A stretch of 64,000 nt of DNA. Source: Aphanomyces cochlioides (taxonomy: Eukaryota; Oomycota; Saprolegniomycetes; Saprolegniales; Verrucalvaceae). Where the stretch lies: NCBI GenBank assembly GCA_019828595.1, contig JAHQRK010000006.1, forward strand, positions 806,001 to 870,000, written 5' to 3'. Below the pieces are notes generated by a model. That model did not search any database and was not told where the DNA came from. It saw only the letters and a list, made by a program, of their open reading frames with translations. This document shows positions 42,765 through 54,500 of the stretch, one piece after another (the first letter of the stretch is position 1; each line of letters opens with the position of its first letter). Position numbers and translations under genes: made by a program.

Positions 42765-45700
42765 ATGGAAATGGCGCGAGATGCCTCGGCCGATCAAGTG
42801 GCTCAAGTACAGCTTATTCCGAATGAAAGCGCGAAAAGAGACGTCGAAGATGAAGAGGAAATGACACATACGGAAGATATGGTGTTTTCGCCTTACGTAT
42901 GCCAGGTAGCGCACCAAACGTCAACACCAAGGGATTGGTTAACTGTCCTCTCTAGTCAATAAACATTGGAAAACCTCATCCAGGAACGATCTCCGAAGCA
43001 GGTATGGCAGTCGTACGTGATGTTTGTTGTATCTGCTCTAGCTCTGTTGTCGACTGCACCATTGCCTCCATGCACATATCCCTATGACGCACTTCCTCAT
43101 GAAGTCATTGAACAAGGAAAATTGACGAAGTAAACACAAGTGATACATTCACCTTATGTCGATTCTAGTCTACAGCTAGAAGGTGTCTTGTATGCCTGCA
43201 TGCAGCATCAGAAAATCCTTCCCAATGGGGAGCGTTGTGGTTTCTTCCTTGGCGTAAGTGAATCGTTTCGAACCAACTTATGCTCCTATCAGGATGGTAC
43301 AGGAGTTGGTAAAGGGCGACAGTTAGCAGGTATTATATTTGAGAATCTTTGTCGTGGCCGTAAAAAACATCTATGGTATGATTCGTTGGCCACCACAGCT
43401 AAAAGTGTTGCAGGTTCAGTGTCTCTAATGATTTGCGAGTGGACGCCGAGCGTGACTTGAACGATATTGGCTGTTACGTTAATGTCATTGATGGATGCCA
43501 GCAATGTATGCTAGGAGGTGTGGTGAACCAGAAATAACGCTCATTTTAGTGGAAAAGGAAAAGTCAAAAGGCTTCGGAATCTCTTCCAAGACCGGTGTCT
43601 TGTATAGCACATATTCAACTTTGACATCAAACTTCAGTCATGCTACAAAGTCTCGTTTGGCTCAAATTGTTGAGTGGTGCGGGCCGGGGTTTGATGGATG
43701 TATTCTCTTCGATGAATGTCACAAAGCTAAGCATGGAGAGCTAAGTGATAAGAATGCTACAGCCTCCAAGATTGCTCAGGCCGTGCAAAAGATTCAAGCT
43801 TTGTTGCCAATGGCCCGTGTGGTGTATTGCAGTGCTACTGGAGTCGGTGGTATCGAGCACATGGCATATATGACTCGGCTAGGTCATTGACATCCGCATT
43901 CTAATGCTCACAAACACTAGGTCTGTGGGGTCCAACAACAGCTTTTCAAGGTTTCAGTGAGTTCCTGCGTACAATAAAGAATCGTGGAATGGGTGCAATG
44001 GAAATGCTTGCTATTGAAATGAAACTACAAGGTACTCAATTGTAAACTATGGCGATAGCAAGATTCATTAGGCAAATATGTGTCACGTGGGCTGAGTTAT
44101 GTTGGTGCCGAATTTGAACTGCAAACCGTTGCGTTGACTGATCATCAAAGACAGATATACGAAAACGCCGTGGGTTTTTGGAATATTCTCTTTCCCGCTC
44201 TTGATCGAGCTTGCGCCATTACTCGAACACAAGGCGAAGTGATGAGGACTATGTGGGGATCTCATCAACGCTTTTTTCGGCAATTATGTATGTGCATGAA
44301 GGTTGATTATCCGTTAGTGTTGAATTAATCTCGATGTTATTTGTAGGTTCCATTTATCATTTCAACCGTGAAAGATTCTTTGGCATCTGGCCATTGTGTC
44401 GTCATTGGACTTCAGACCACTGGAGAAGCTAGTATGGAACGATCAAACATAGTCGACGGGAAAGCTACATCATTAGTTTCACTGTGTGAACGCATTTTGA
44501 TTGACTTCATTTCTCTGCACTTTCCAACAAAAATCAAGTTTGATCAAAACACAAGCTACAACACGTCTGCAATTGGGTCCATTGCAACAACAAACTCATT
44601 TTTGCTGACAAATTACAACTCAGCTGATGAGACCAATGGTCCTTGCGTGACTCTGCCCGACGGGTCAAAAGAAAGCTTGGTCTGTGTGGAATTGAAGACC
44701 GCCCTGCTGGCGAAAATACAGCAGTTGGAGCTCCCACCAAATCCGTTAGATCATCTAATTGATGAACTTGGGGGAGAAAGTCATGTTGCTGAATTGACTG
44801 GACGACGTCAACGAATCGTTAATTCCAACGGCGCGTACAAAATGAAATCACGTGGTCTGAATTTGGACCAAGTAAACCAAGAAGAGAGGAAAGCCTTTAT
44901 GAAAGGGCAAAAGCTTATTGCGATTATTTCAGATGCTGCTAGCACGGGTATTTCATTGCACGCTGACAAGCGATGTGCAAATCAACGCCGTCGCGTTCAC
45001 ATTACCCTTGAGCTTCCGTGGAGTGCGGTAAGATGTGCAATTATACCATTGTCATGATGAGTACCACAGGATAAAGCAATTCAACAACTTGGCCGAAGCC
45101 ACCGCTCCAATCAAAGCTGTGCTCCAATCTATAAGCTAGTCACGACAAACTGCGGGGGAGAAACCAGGTACATAAGTTCATTTTCATTGAGTAAAATTCC
45201 CTGCTAGATTCGTTGCTGCAGTCGCAAAAAAGATGATGACCATGGGGGCATTGACAAAAGGCGATAGACGTGCAGGCAGTGGACAAGATCTTTCTGGATA
45301 TCATTTTGAAACAAAGTATGGTTTCCAAGCTGTTCGCGAAGTTCTTCGCTGTGTTTGCAATGACATATATGCTGACGGGGTGGATATCTCAGCAATGGTT
45401 GCCTCGAATCCGTGTCTACAGTCTCCGCTGCATATGAACAGCGTTCTTGCACAATGCCTCAAAGAGATTGGGTTGTTTTCGCCAAATCAATCCACAGTAT
45501 CGGTGAAGTTGTTTTTAAACCGTTTGCTGGGTCTCGCTCCATTACATCAGAATGCTCTGTTTTACTATTTTGAAAAGACTCTGCAAGTTATCATCGGTCA
45601 AGCTCAGCAAGAAGGGAAATACGACGAAGGCTACGACGACATTAAAGGAAGAAAAGCAACCCTTGTCCAGGAGAAAGATGTTGGAAGCAATGTCACATAC

Positions 45701-46691
45701 TCTCATGTGTCTGTCGATCGTGGCATCAGCTGGGAAGAGGCCAGCTCTATTCATCAAAATATTTCGAGCGATCTCAAGGCTGAGTTCTACGTTAGCGACC
45801 AGAAGTATTTTGGGGAGTACTTATATATGCTGATGATTACTGGTGGTCGGTCATGCTCTATTATTCGTCCCAATACAGGCTACTTGTCCATTGAACCAAC
45901 GAAGATTGACGACATGAGGTATGATTATCTCAATTCAGCAAGAACTAACGTTTAAACTAAGGGATAAATACTCGGTTATCAAGCCTCAAGCAGCTGAACG
46001 AGGATGGAAGCGCATCTTTAATCACTGTGAAACGAAATGCATTCACACAAGTGGCTGCAAGCAGGGTGAGACTTGCAAAGTGGGCTTACGCAAGTTGCAG
46101 TATCATCTTCTGAGTGGATCTCTGTTGCCCATTTGGACACTGCTCGAACAGCTGATAACAGGCCAAAACGACCCCTTCAGCAATAGCGCTTTGCGAATTG
46201 TTCGTATCACGTTGACAAATTCGACAAAACAAAAACTTGTTGGTGTAAATTTTCCTGAAGACATGGTTCCAATGCTGCAAGCAGCACTTATTACAATGGC
46301 AGCGAATACTAAAATTCAAGTCGAACCTGTTGCTCCTATAGATGTACAAGGAAAAGCCCGTCTTGGTCAAGCCAAAAGGACTATACTCAACTTTTTCGCA
46401 CCGCAAGGCAAACAACCTGAACCAAAGCGACAGCGCTCAGAGGTCGATCTTACTTCATCCGACATAACAAACAAGGCAAAAGCGAGAGAAGGCTGTGAAA
46501 ACTCTTCCCTCATAACTCCCGCCAAGACAACTCCACAGGTGAAGAAACTCTCGCCCCCATCAAAGTCAGCCAGTTCAAATGCTGCAGCAGCTTTTTTTAC
46601 ACCCAAGAGCTCGTCAACATTTCAGACACAAAATGTACAACCAAGTAGTCCCTGCTTTATTGATTTAGTCAGCAGCGAAGACGAGTCCTAA
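42765..46691 (+). CDS. Strawberry-notch (SBNO) family DExH helicase-like protein
   Basis: Large nuclear SF2-type ATPase of the strawberry-notch family, linked to transcription and chromatin in animals. About 12 short introns are bridged. Motifs: [20 protein letters not shown] (Walker A), [45 protein letters not shown] (DECH box), [89 protein letters not shown] (motif VI), [20 protein letters not shown], and an SBNO_alpha-type C-terminal domain. The tail beyond ~46370 has [11 protein letters not shown] (PIP-box-like), EVDLTSSD and the terminal [11 protein letters not shown] (SUMO-interaction-like). Starts at ATG 42765 or 42771. Stop overlaps the ELMO gene stop. Confidence 0.9.
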
Positions 46692-47956
46692 GCGTACGAA
46701 CGCTCGGCCAATTCAAGACGAATCGTATCTTGCAACATTTTGAAGACTGTTGGAAACGCCATAAGATCCGTCGGATTGGATTCGACCCACAATGCATCGA
46801 ACATGGAGAACACCATGCCTACAAAGAAGATTCAAATCCATGCGTGAATATCTGCTGTACAATAGAACTCGTGCAATTGCTCTAAGTTGCATTCCTTGTC
46901 ATAGAATCGAGAGTCAACCAGTCGCTCCTTCATCACATCAACCACAAAGCTACAAAGAATTCGATCAAGTGTTGATGATCCAGCTGCATTGGTACCTCGT
47001 GATGTTGATCCCAGTCACAGCAAAAGGATACCATTGAGTTGGATGACTCGAGTGAACTAAGGCTCTACAAAGTCTTCAGGCACAGTCAGCTTAATCTGCA
47101 TAGCATACCGTTTGGCTTCGACAGGGTAATGCTCCGTGTAGTACACCAACTGCTTGAGAGCGAGCAAGCCCATGCTCCTATCGAGCGCCCATGACACAAG
47201 TCGATGGAATGACTGACTACCTGAAGTCTGTCATGGGATCCTTTCCTTGGAATCCGATTTCGCCCCATTCTTTGGTGTACCGACCACCGGCTCGACGGAC
47301 ATCAGGCTTCAAATTGGACCAAAGCTGCTCCAAGAGCGCCTAAGGAGGATGTAGGAGTCATTGATGAGATGAAGGGGATGAAGCAGTACCTCGTGTTCTT
47401 CGTTCTTGGAATCATACGCTTCGTCTTTTAATGCGATGGCTTTCGTGTAGACTTCATTGACTTCGCGGAAGCGGGTAAAGCATGTGCGGAGGTTGGATTC
47501 ACATCTACAAAAACATTGCGTCGGCGTTCTTCATGGCATCATGCACTTACAATTTCGTAATGGCGTACTTCTTGATCTCTCCAACTCGAAAAAGTGTTGC
47601 CGTCACCTACGCAGAGCCTCGCGGTTAAGATCTTCAAGCTGATTCTCAGTCGATCCACGCACATCGAATGGTTTGAAGCTGAAAATATCCTGCTGCGCTT
47701 CCTTCAAGCTGCTGTCCAAAGCGACACTCGTGCGCACTTTGACCATCATGCCTCTGAAATCTTTGGTGTCCACGTCGCAAATGCGCTGGAGCTCACACGT
47801 TCCCGTGATCAAATCCACTAAGAAAGCGTCAGTATCAAACCGCGTGGTCATCTCGACGTCAAACGTACTCACAAAGTTCCACACAATGCGCGTCCATCGA
47901 GCCCATAAGGTGAAATGTCCCCGCGCGGCTTTGACAACGTGCTCCACACTTTCCAT
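46688..47956 (-). CDS. ELMO-domain protein (ELMOD-like)
   Basis: ELMO/CED-12 domain protein; ELMOD-type members act as GAPs for Arl2/Arf GTPases. Exons read MESVEHVVKAARGHF with LWARWTRIVWNF, DLITGTCELQRICDVDTKDF, ENQLEDLNREALRR, then the ELMO core: ALLEQLWSNLKPDVRRAGGR, TKEWGEIGFQGKDPMTDFR (WxxIGFQGxDPxTDFR signature), GMGLLALKQLVYYTEHYP, YPFAVTGINITR, VMKERLVDSRFYDKECNLEQ, FHEFYC-type HEFYCTADIHAW and the C-terminal [15 protein letters not shown] end ([12 protein letters not shown]). The Arg of the DFRGxG motif, catalytic for ELMOD GAPs, is present. Stop at 46688-46690 lies on top of the SBNO stop. Intron placement is approximate. Confidence 0.85.
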
Positions 47957-48096
47957 CCTTCGTCGCAAGTGATGATGCAAAAAATCAACCAATCAAGACC
48001 CAAAGTCCAGGAAATCTAACCCAACACACATCAAGATTGGCATGAACATCCTGCGTGCTTTGCATTAAATGGCATCTATCCTCTCTCTATCTCTCT

Positions 48097-49639
48097 CTAG
48101 ACGCACTCCCAGACATTGACAAATTTGTCGATGCTTCCAGTCACGATAAGCGGCAGCGTCGGATGGACATCGAGAGTCGTCAAGAAGTGGTTGTGTGCAT
48201 CTTTGAGCGTCCGAACACATCTTCCAGTCTAGACAACAAACAAAGGACGTCAATCTTTGTCTTGCTCTCTTGACGAGACGCACCTCAATGTCAAACACAC
48301 GAATGGTCTTGTCTTCGGACGCACTGATGGCATACTTGCCGCTCAAGTGAAATCTGACGGAGCGTACCCAATTGTCATGGCTCACCTACAGGCCATGTGA
48401 GCCACAAAGCACAAGAAGGTGCCATCGAATCGTACAAAGTTCATCAAGAGCAAGCCTGAAAATGCTTCCCATAACCGCACAGTGCGGTCCCTCGACCCAG
48501 ACAATAAATAACGCGTGAAGGTTTGCCCGGTGGTTTCCGCCACCTTCTTGCCGTGAATCGCTTCGATCGCTGTCTGCTGGATCCCTTTGGCAAACTGTAC
48601 TGTCTCCACAACGTGTTCGTGCTCTCGCATCCACTGAATCGCCTTGGCTTGCTGTAGATCCCACAATGTAATTGTCCGATCATTGCCTCCGCTGGCCAAG
48701 TAGAGCCCATCTTCACTGACGCAGACGTCGCGCACCCAATCCGAATGACCTTTTAACGTCTGTGTACAGTAGCCAGTCTCAACTTCCCAAATCTACCACA
48801 GCTTGAGCATCACAACCAGTTTGCAAGTACCTTGATCGTGGTATCACGAGAGCATGACACGATATGGTCACCAGATGGAGAGAAGACTAAGCCACACACG
48901 TTGTGGTCATGGCCACGGAGCGTCTTTTTGCATTCGTAGCTTCCATCCGACGAAAAGTCCCACAATTTGATCGTCAGATCCGCAGACGACGAGGCTAACG
49001 ACAATTGAGACGACGTGTCGTAATGTCACTACCGAGAAGTGTGCCAGCAGGATTGAAAGCGACGTTTTGAACTGCGTTAGTGTGCCCTTTGAGCGTACGC
49101 TCAAATTCCCCCGTCTCGAAATCCCACACCTACAGCAGCAAAATGAACAACCTATCAACTCTCAGAGCTGACCTTTACGGTGGCGTCTTCGCTAGAGGTT
49201 ACAACAACGCTAAATACAGGGTGGAATACGACGCTTGTGATGGGACTACGGTGACCAGACATGGAATACTTTGGTGGGGCTCGTGGTAAAAGAGCAGCAT
49301 CTCGGCCGACACCCGTCACATCTCGTCGGCTAACAATCCCGCCAAGTTTCGCGTCTTCTTCTAGCTGTTGGATCTTGCTTTCGAGCTCCATTACTTTGCG
49401 TTGCAATCGAACGACGGATGTCCACTTCTTCTCAAGCAAACCTGTCTTCGTGGGGTCGCTTTCGCCTGTCATGGTCAATCCTGCATCTTGTTGGAACGCC
49501 GTGGCGGACTGGGCAAATGTTGAACCCAAACCGGACAGGTATTCCAATATTGCTTGATGTCTACAAAAATTAGCGTCACGAAAAGCTCCTATCCATCTCT
49601 TTCGTACAAATCTTCGCGCTGCTTGCCGGTCAAGACCAT
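48097..49639 (-). CDS. LIS1: LIS1 / PAFAH1B1 homologue, dynein regulator
   Basis: WD40-repeat regulator of cytoplasmic dynein. The N-terminal [20 protein letters not shown] is a LisH motif; a coiled coil follows ([20 protein letters not shown] with [11 protein letters not shown]). Seven WD repeats then follow: [69 protein letters not shown] with [30 protein letters not shown] with [54 protein letters not shown] with [11 protein letters not shown], and [20 protein letters not shown] with [11 protein letters not shown]. At least seven short introns. Intact by splicing. Confidence 0.93.
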
Positions 49640-49674
49640 GTGCCGCCCAGCGGATTGTTTCAAAATGGGAAGGA

Positions 49675-49705
49675 TATATTCGGATAGTCGACATTATCCG
49701 GATAT
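49675..49705. promoter_or_regulatory. Paired TATCCGGATA-like element upstream of LIS1
   Basis: ATATTCGGATA at 49676-49686 and TTATCCGGATA at 49694-49704, about 37-65 bp before the LIS1 ATG. Same motif and arrangement as upstream of the Rab and CRIPT genes. Confidence 0.45.
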
Positions 49706-49856
49706 CGTTTACAACCTCAAAACCTCAAACGAGAAAACCCTGCACCCCTAACCCCTTCAACCCTTGATGACACGATTTACAAGATGGAACTCCATGGGAA
49801 CTTCTTTGGCTTGGACACAAGAAAGAACTACGATGACTAGCCTCCTCTGTGAATCT

Positions 49857-51206
49857 CTAGATGCCCTTGTTGTATGTAAACTCCGTAATGGGTTCGCCCT
49901 TGGAGTTCTTGAGGTTTTGGAATTGAGGCTCAACTTCTGACGCTGGAATTGTGCCGTATTGAGGGAAGAGCGCGATCGCAGCGGGAAAAGCACCCCAAAT
50001 GCATAACGTGACGACGCCTACATCGTGAGTAAATGCCTTGGAAGAGAGACTTTGGGGAGACGTACTAATTTCAGTAAACACGCGACCAAAGCGGTTCTTT
50101 GGCAACGCCTTGGCAGTCTTCATGGCTTCCAAAATAAACGGCGGAAACAACAAAACTAAATGACGGCAATCGGAGCATTGAAGAAGACAAACGTACTTGG
50201 CATTGGCAAGGCCACTCGTGTCAATGCCACTTGGGTTAGAGACTGCTTGCCAGCTTCTTGTGAACGTCCACGCACAACGCCTTCGTTGTCCAAGATGTCA
50301 ATGCCATCCCTTGTGTGAATTTAGAACCTAAATGATCAATGGGAATCCTACGTGAGTTCCTTGAAGCGCATGAAGACGGCATTGCCAGCACCAGCTGCAG
50401 CGACGGCGACGAATGGAACAGTCTGGAACCCGCATGAGGAATCACTGACAAGGAATTATTTACCTTGGAGAGAATCATACGTGCAGTTGGAGCCAAGAAA
50501 GAAGCGTGCTCTACAGCTTTGCCGAGGCCAACAGAGGTGGCGCAGGAAATGGCGACGGCACTCGCGTACGCCTCTGTTTTGCATCATCAATACAGCTCAA
50601 AGTTGTCATGATACGTACTCGCAATTGCGGTGGTATCATCGACACCACTGGCATTACGGTTGGCGTAGTTGAAACCAGCATTGTAACTTTGATTGATCCA
50701 TTGCCAGAATACAGTGTTGAAGAGCTACAAAATTCAAGTCACCAACAACAATCACAACTCTAAAGGGTACCGTCGGAGGAGCAAGAACCATGCCAGAGCA
50801 AATGGGAATATTCACCGGCACAAACGCTGGCATGCGAAACCACACTGGCACCTTTTCACCAGTCTGGGGGTGGAAGACCATATCGCACACTATATATATG
50901 AACGTAAATCTATGAGCGAAGCACCACAAATCGCAAACCTCGACGTGCATTCCATAGTTCAGCATCTGATGCTTGACCTGCCTGAAGCGTACCGTTCTTG
51001 AAGCCATCAATAAGTCCTTTGGCCTTGTCGATCTCATTGTCCGAGAGCAAGAAACCACTGGAGAAATCACTCAGAAACGTCGCTAGACATGAATTCTACC
51101 TTGGCGAAACAAGCTCGCTGAAATGCTTCCACCGTCCAAAGTATGTGCTTTGATCGTAGCGAGGCTTGTCGAGAGAAAACGGTGGAACTTGCGCGGCTTC
51201 GCTCAT
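49857..51206 (-). CDS. Sideroflexin (mitochondrial serine/amino-acid carrier)
   Basis: SFXN-family inner-membrane carrier; SFXN1/3 move serine into mitochondria. N-terminal exon MSEAAQVPPFSLDKPRYDQS with TYFGRWKHFSELVSPR (the FxLxxPRxDQSTxxGRxxHF signature). Further exons include PQTGEKVPVWFRMPAFVPVN (read on the minus strand), WQWINQSYNAGFNYANRNAS-like sequence near 50670, later hydrophobic helices, and the C-terminal FPPFILEAMKTAKALPKNRF, FTHDVGVVTLCIWGAFPAAI and ALFPQYGTIPASEVEPQFQN, which are classical for the family. About six introns. Exon joins in the middle are approximate. Confidence 0.88.
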
Positions 51207-51521
51207 TTCGCTTGAGATGCTTCTTGCATTATGAAGGCTCTCTTTGAAGGATACAAATCATTAAAATTCGAATTTTAATAGAAATGAGCAATTGCTACGT
51301 AATTGTAGTAATTACAATTTCTTTTTGAAATTATTTTGAAGAAGTTTGATTTTGCAAACAACTTCACAAAAAAGACTGGCGTAGCAATTTTGTTGTGAAA
51401 ATTCACAACAGTCAAGCGTGGCAATTTTGAACAATTCGATTGGCTAAAATGAACCAATCATCAATTGAGTACACAATTAACGAGATTTGATTGGCTGATA
51501 TAAAAAGATTTTGACGACAGA
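51207..51521. other. AT-rich intergenic region with CCAAT-type boxes
   Basis: 315 bp with no gene. GATTGGCT-type sequences at 51439 and 51489 and AACCAATCA at 51451. It serves as sideroflexin promoter on the right side of that gene and 3' region of the mucin-like gene. Confidence 0.45.
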
Positions 51522-54500
51522 TTAGTGACCAGAATACCAAGGCCAGTTGAGGCCAGCTTGGGCAGGACGGGCGTCGCTGCTTTGAGGAATGCCCACGTAG
51601 CCTGCACGGCGGCGCTGGGTTCGGATAGTCACGAAGAGGATGACGCAAGCAGCCATGACCAAGCTCGCCGCGCTGGTTTCAAACGTGAGGCTCCACTTGC
51701 CAGTTGACGACGATGGGTTGTACACCGACGTCATATCGATCGAAGCGTAGCTGATACGTTGGAGTTGGAGGTGCAACTTGCTGGCCAAACGCTTGGACTG
51801 GCACACCGAGCTGGGGTTCATTGCCGCACATTCAATACCGGCGTCCAAGTAAGACTTAGAGACGCGGCGAGAGAGAGCAACCAACGATGAGGTGACGTCA
51901 ATGGCGCCTTCAGTGGTGTTGGTAGCGTTGGCGTCAACTCCGTAGCCAGCGTCAGAAGTTTCTTCACTGTAGCCAGATTCGGTGGTCTCTTCGCCATAGC
52001 CAGCATCAGGTAGGGACACGATGGCATCGGTGGCATTAGCAGTCGAGTTGGCATCGACAAGATTGTCCGTAGGAGCATCAGTGACATTTTCGTAGCCATA
52101 GTCGCCAGCAGCAGTGGTGGGTTCAGGCGTGGTTGCGTCTTCAGGCTCTGAAGGAGCAGGGGTCGGTAGAGCAATGTCATCCGTGGAGGTCGGGTTGGTT
52201 GTGTTGGTGTCAACCAAATTGTCCACAGCAAGAGTGGTTGGAGCATCTGTAGGAACTTCAGTTTCATTGCTGTAGCCATAATCAGAACTGCCTTCAGTTG
52301 GTTCAGGAGTGGATGCAGCGTCAGGAACAGAGACAGCAGGCGTGGGAGGAGCCACAATGACGTCACCCGAGGTGGTGTTGGTAGTGTTGTTGTCAACCAA
52401 GTTATCCACAGCAAGGGTCGTTGGTTCGTCTGAGTAATCAGCTTCGCCTTGAGTTGGAGCGGGCGTAGCGGCTTCTGGAACAGTGACTGCTGGCGTAGGA
52501 GCTGGTGAGACGATCACATCGTCCGTGGTAGTATTGGTCGTGTTGTTGTCCACCAAGTTATCGACAGCGAGAGTGGTTGGTACATCAGTTTCTTCACCAT
52601 AACCGTAATCAACTGCACCTTCAGTTGGTTCAGGGGTGGACGTAGCGTCAGGAACAGTGACAGCTGGCGTTGGAGGAGCAACAATGACATCATCGATGGT
52701 GGTGTTTGTAGTGTTGGTGTCCACCAAGTTATCAACTGGAAGAGTCGTCGTGGGCTCTTCGTAGTCAACTTCACCTTGGGTAGGTCCAGGAGTGGCCACT
52801 TCTTCAGGGATGGTGACAGCTGGAGTTGGAGGAGCAACAATGACATCATCGGTCGTTGTGTTGGTAGAATTGGTGTCAACCAAGTTGTCGACAGCAATGG
52901 TTGTCGTGGGTGCTTCAGTTTCTTCACCATAACCATAGTCAGCATCACCTTCAGTGGGTTCAGGAATGGCCACTTCTTCAGGGACGGTGACAGCTGGCGT
53001 TGGAGGAGCAACAATGACATCATCGATGGGGGTGTTGGTAGTGTTGGTGGTGTTGTTGTCAACCAAGTTGTCGACAGCAATGGTTGTAGTTGGTGCATCG
53101 GTTTCTTCACCATAACCGTAGTCCGGTTCGCCTTCAGTAGGTTCAGGAGTAGCAACTTCAGTAGGAACAGTGGCGGCAGGCGTAGGAGCTGGAGCTACAA
53201 TGACATCATCCGTCGTTGTGTTGGTTGTGTTGTTGTCCACCAAGTTGTCAACAGGGATCGTCGTTGTTGGAACTTCAGTCTCGTCGTAGTCTCCTTCCAC
53301 TTGGGTTGGTTCAGGAGTAGCAACTTCAGCAGGCACTGTGACAGCAGGAGTATGAGCTGGGGCAACAATCACATCTTCTGTCGTTGTGTTGGTGGTGTTG
53401 TTGTCAACCAATTTGTCCACAACGACAGGGGTGGTAGTGGGGCTGTCGGTTTCTTCACCGTAGCCGTAGTCGGGTTCGCCTTCAGTAGGTTCTGGTGTGG
53501 CCACGATCTCAGGAACAGTCACAGCAGGGGTAGGCTCTGCCAACGGTTCGCTCGAAGAAGGCACTGGAGTTGGTGCCTCGGATGGCTCTTCAGTGCCGTA
53601 GCCATAGCCGCCGATTTGGGATTCATCAGCGTTCTCAGGGATGATGCTGAAAGATTCAGCATAACCAACCACACTGGTGATGATGTCGCCGTCTTTGCGG
53701 TACTTTTGTGTCCATCCACCACCTGCAACACCAACGACATTCAGCGTGCCATTGTTGGCGCATACTTGAGTGGTTTCCTTCAAGTCAGCCAAAACTTTGA
53801 AGGCATTGTGGTTGCGATCCTTTGTGAGACCCGTCTTCAAGTGTTTGCCGGCGTGGACTTCACCAGCCACTTCGATTTCATGCTCAATTTCAACCGATGC
53901 GAGAGCACCACCGACATATTCGCTCTTGCCACTGCACAATGGAACGTAGAAACCACCGCCACCAGCAATGGCTTCAACCAGGATTTCTTTGCCGCAGTAA
54001 ACTTTGAATTCAGCGTGGGCACCACCGTCCAAGAACAGGTATTCATGCTTCTTAACGCAGTCCTTGGAAGGTTTCCATTCGAGAGGAGCAGCTTGCTTGA
54101 TATCCTTCTTGGCATTCTTTGGGTTTTCAATGAACGATTCGAGCACTTTGAACGCCGAGTGGACGGAGAGATCACCGCAGGATTCGCTCCATTCTTGGCC
54201 TTCCGTGTGGAGAGTGAAAGACGAGTCGACTGCAAAGTTGACACCCGTCGAGTCCGACACCCATTGTGCCAAGCTCGTGACAAATCCATCCGTGTCCGCA
54301 TTCAATTTGGCAATGTACGCTTCCGACGAAGCCGACGACTCCCACTGAGTCACACCGTATCCAGACTCTTCTCCAGACGCACCATAGCCCGACGACTCTT
54401 CTGTTTCTTCCGACTCTTCTCCGTAGCCGGTTGCTTCTTCGCCGTAGCTAGCTTCTTCTTCACCATAGCCAACTTGCTCGGCATAGCCAATATCATTGCG

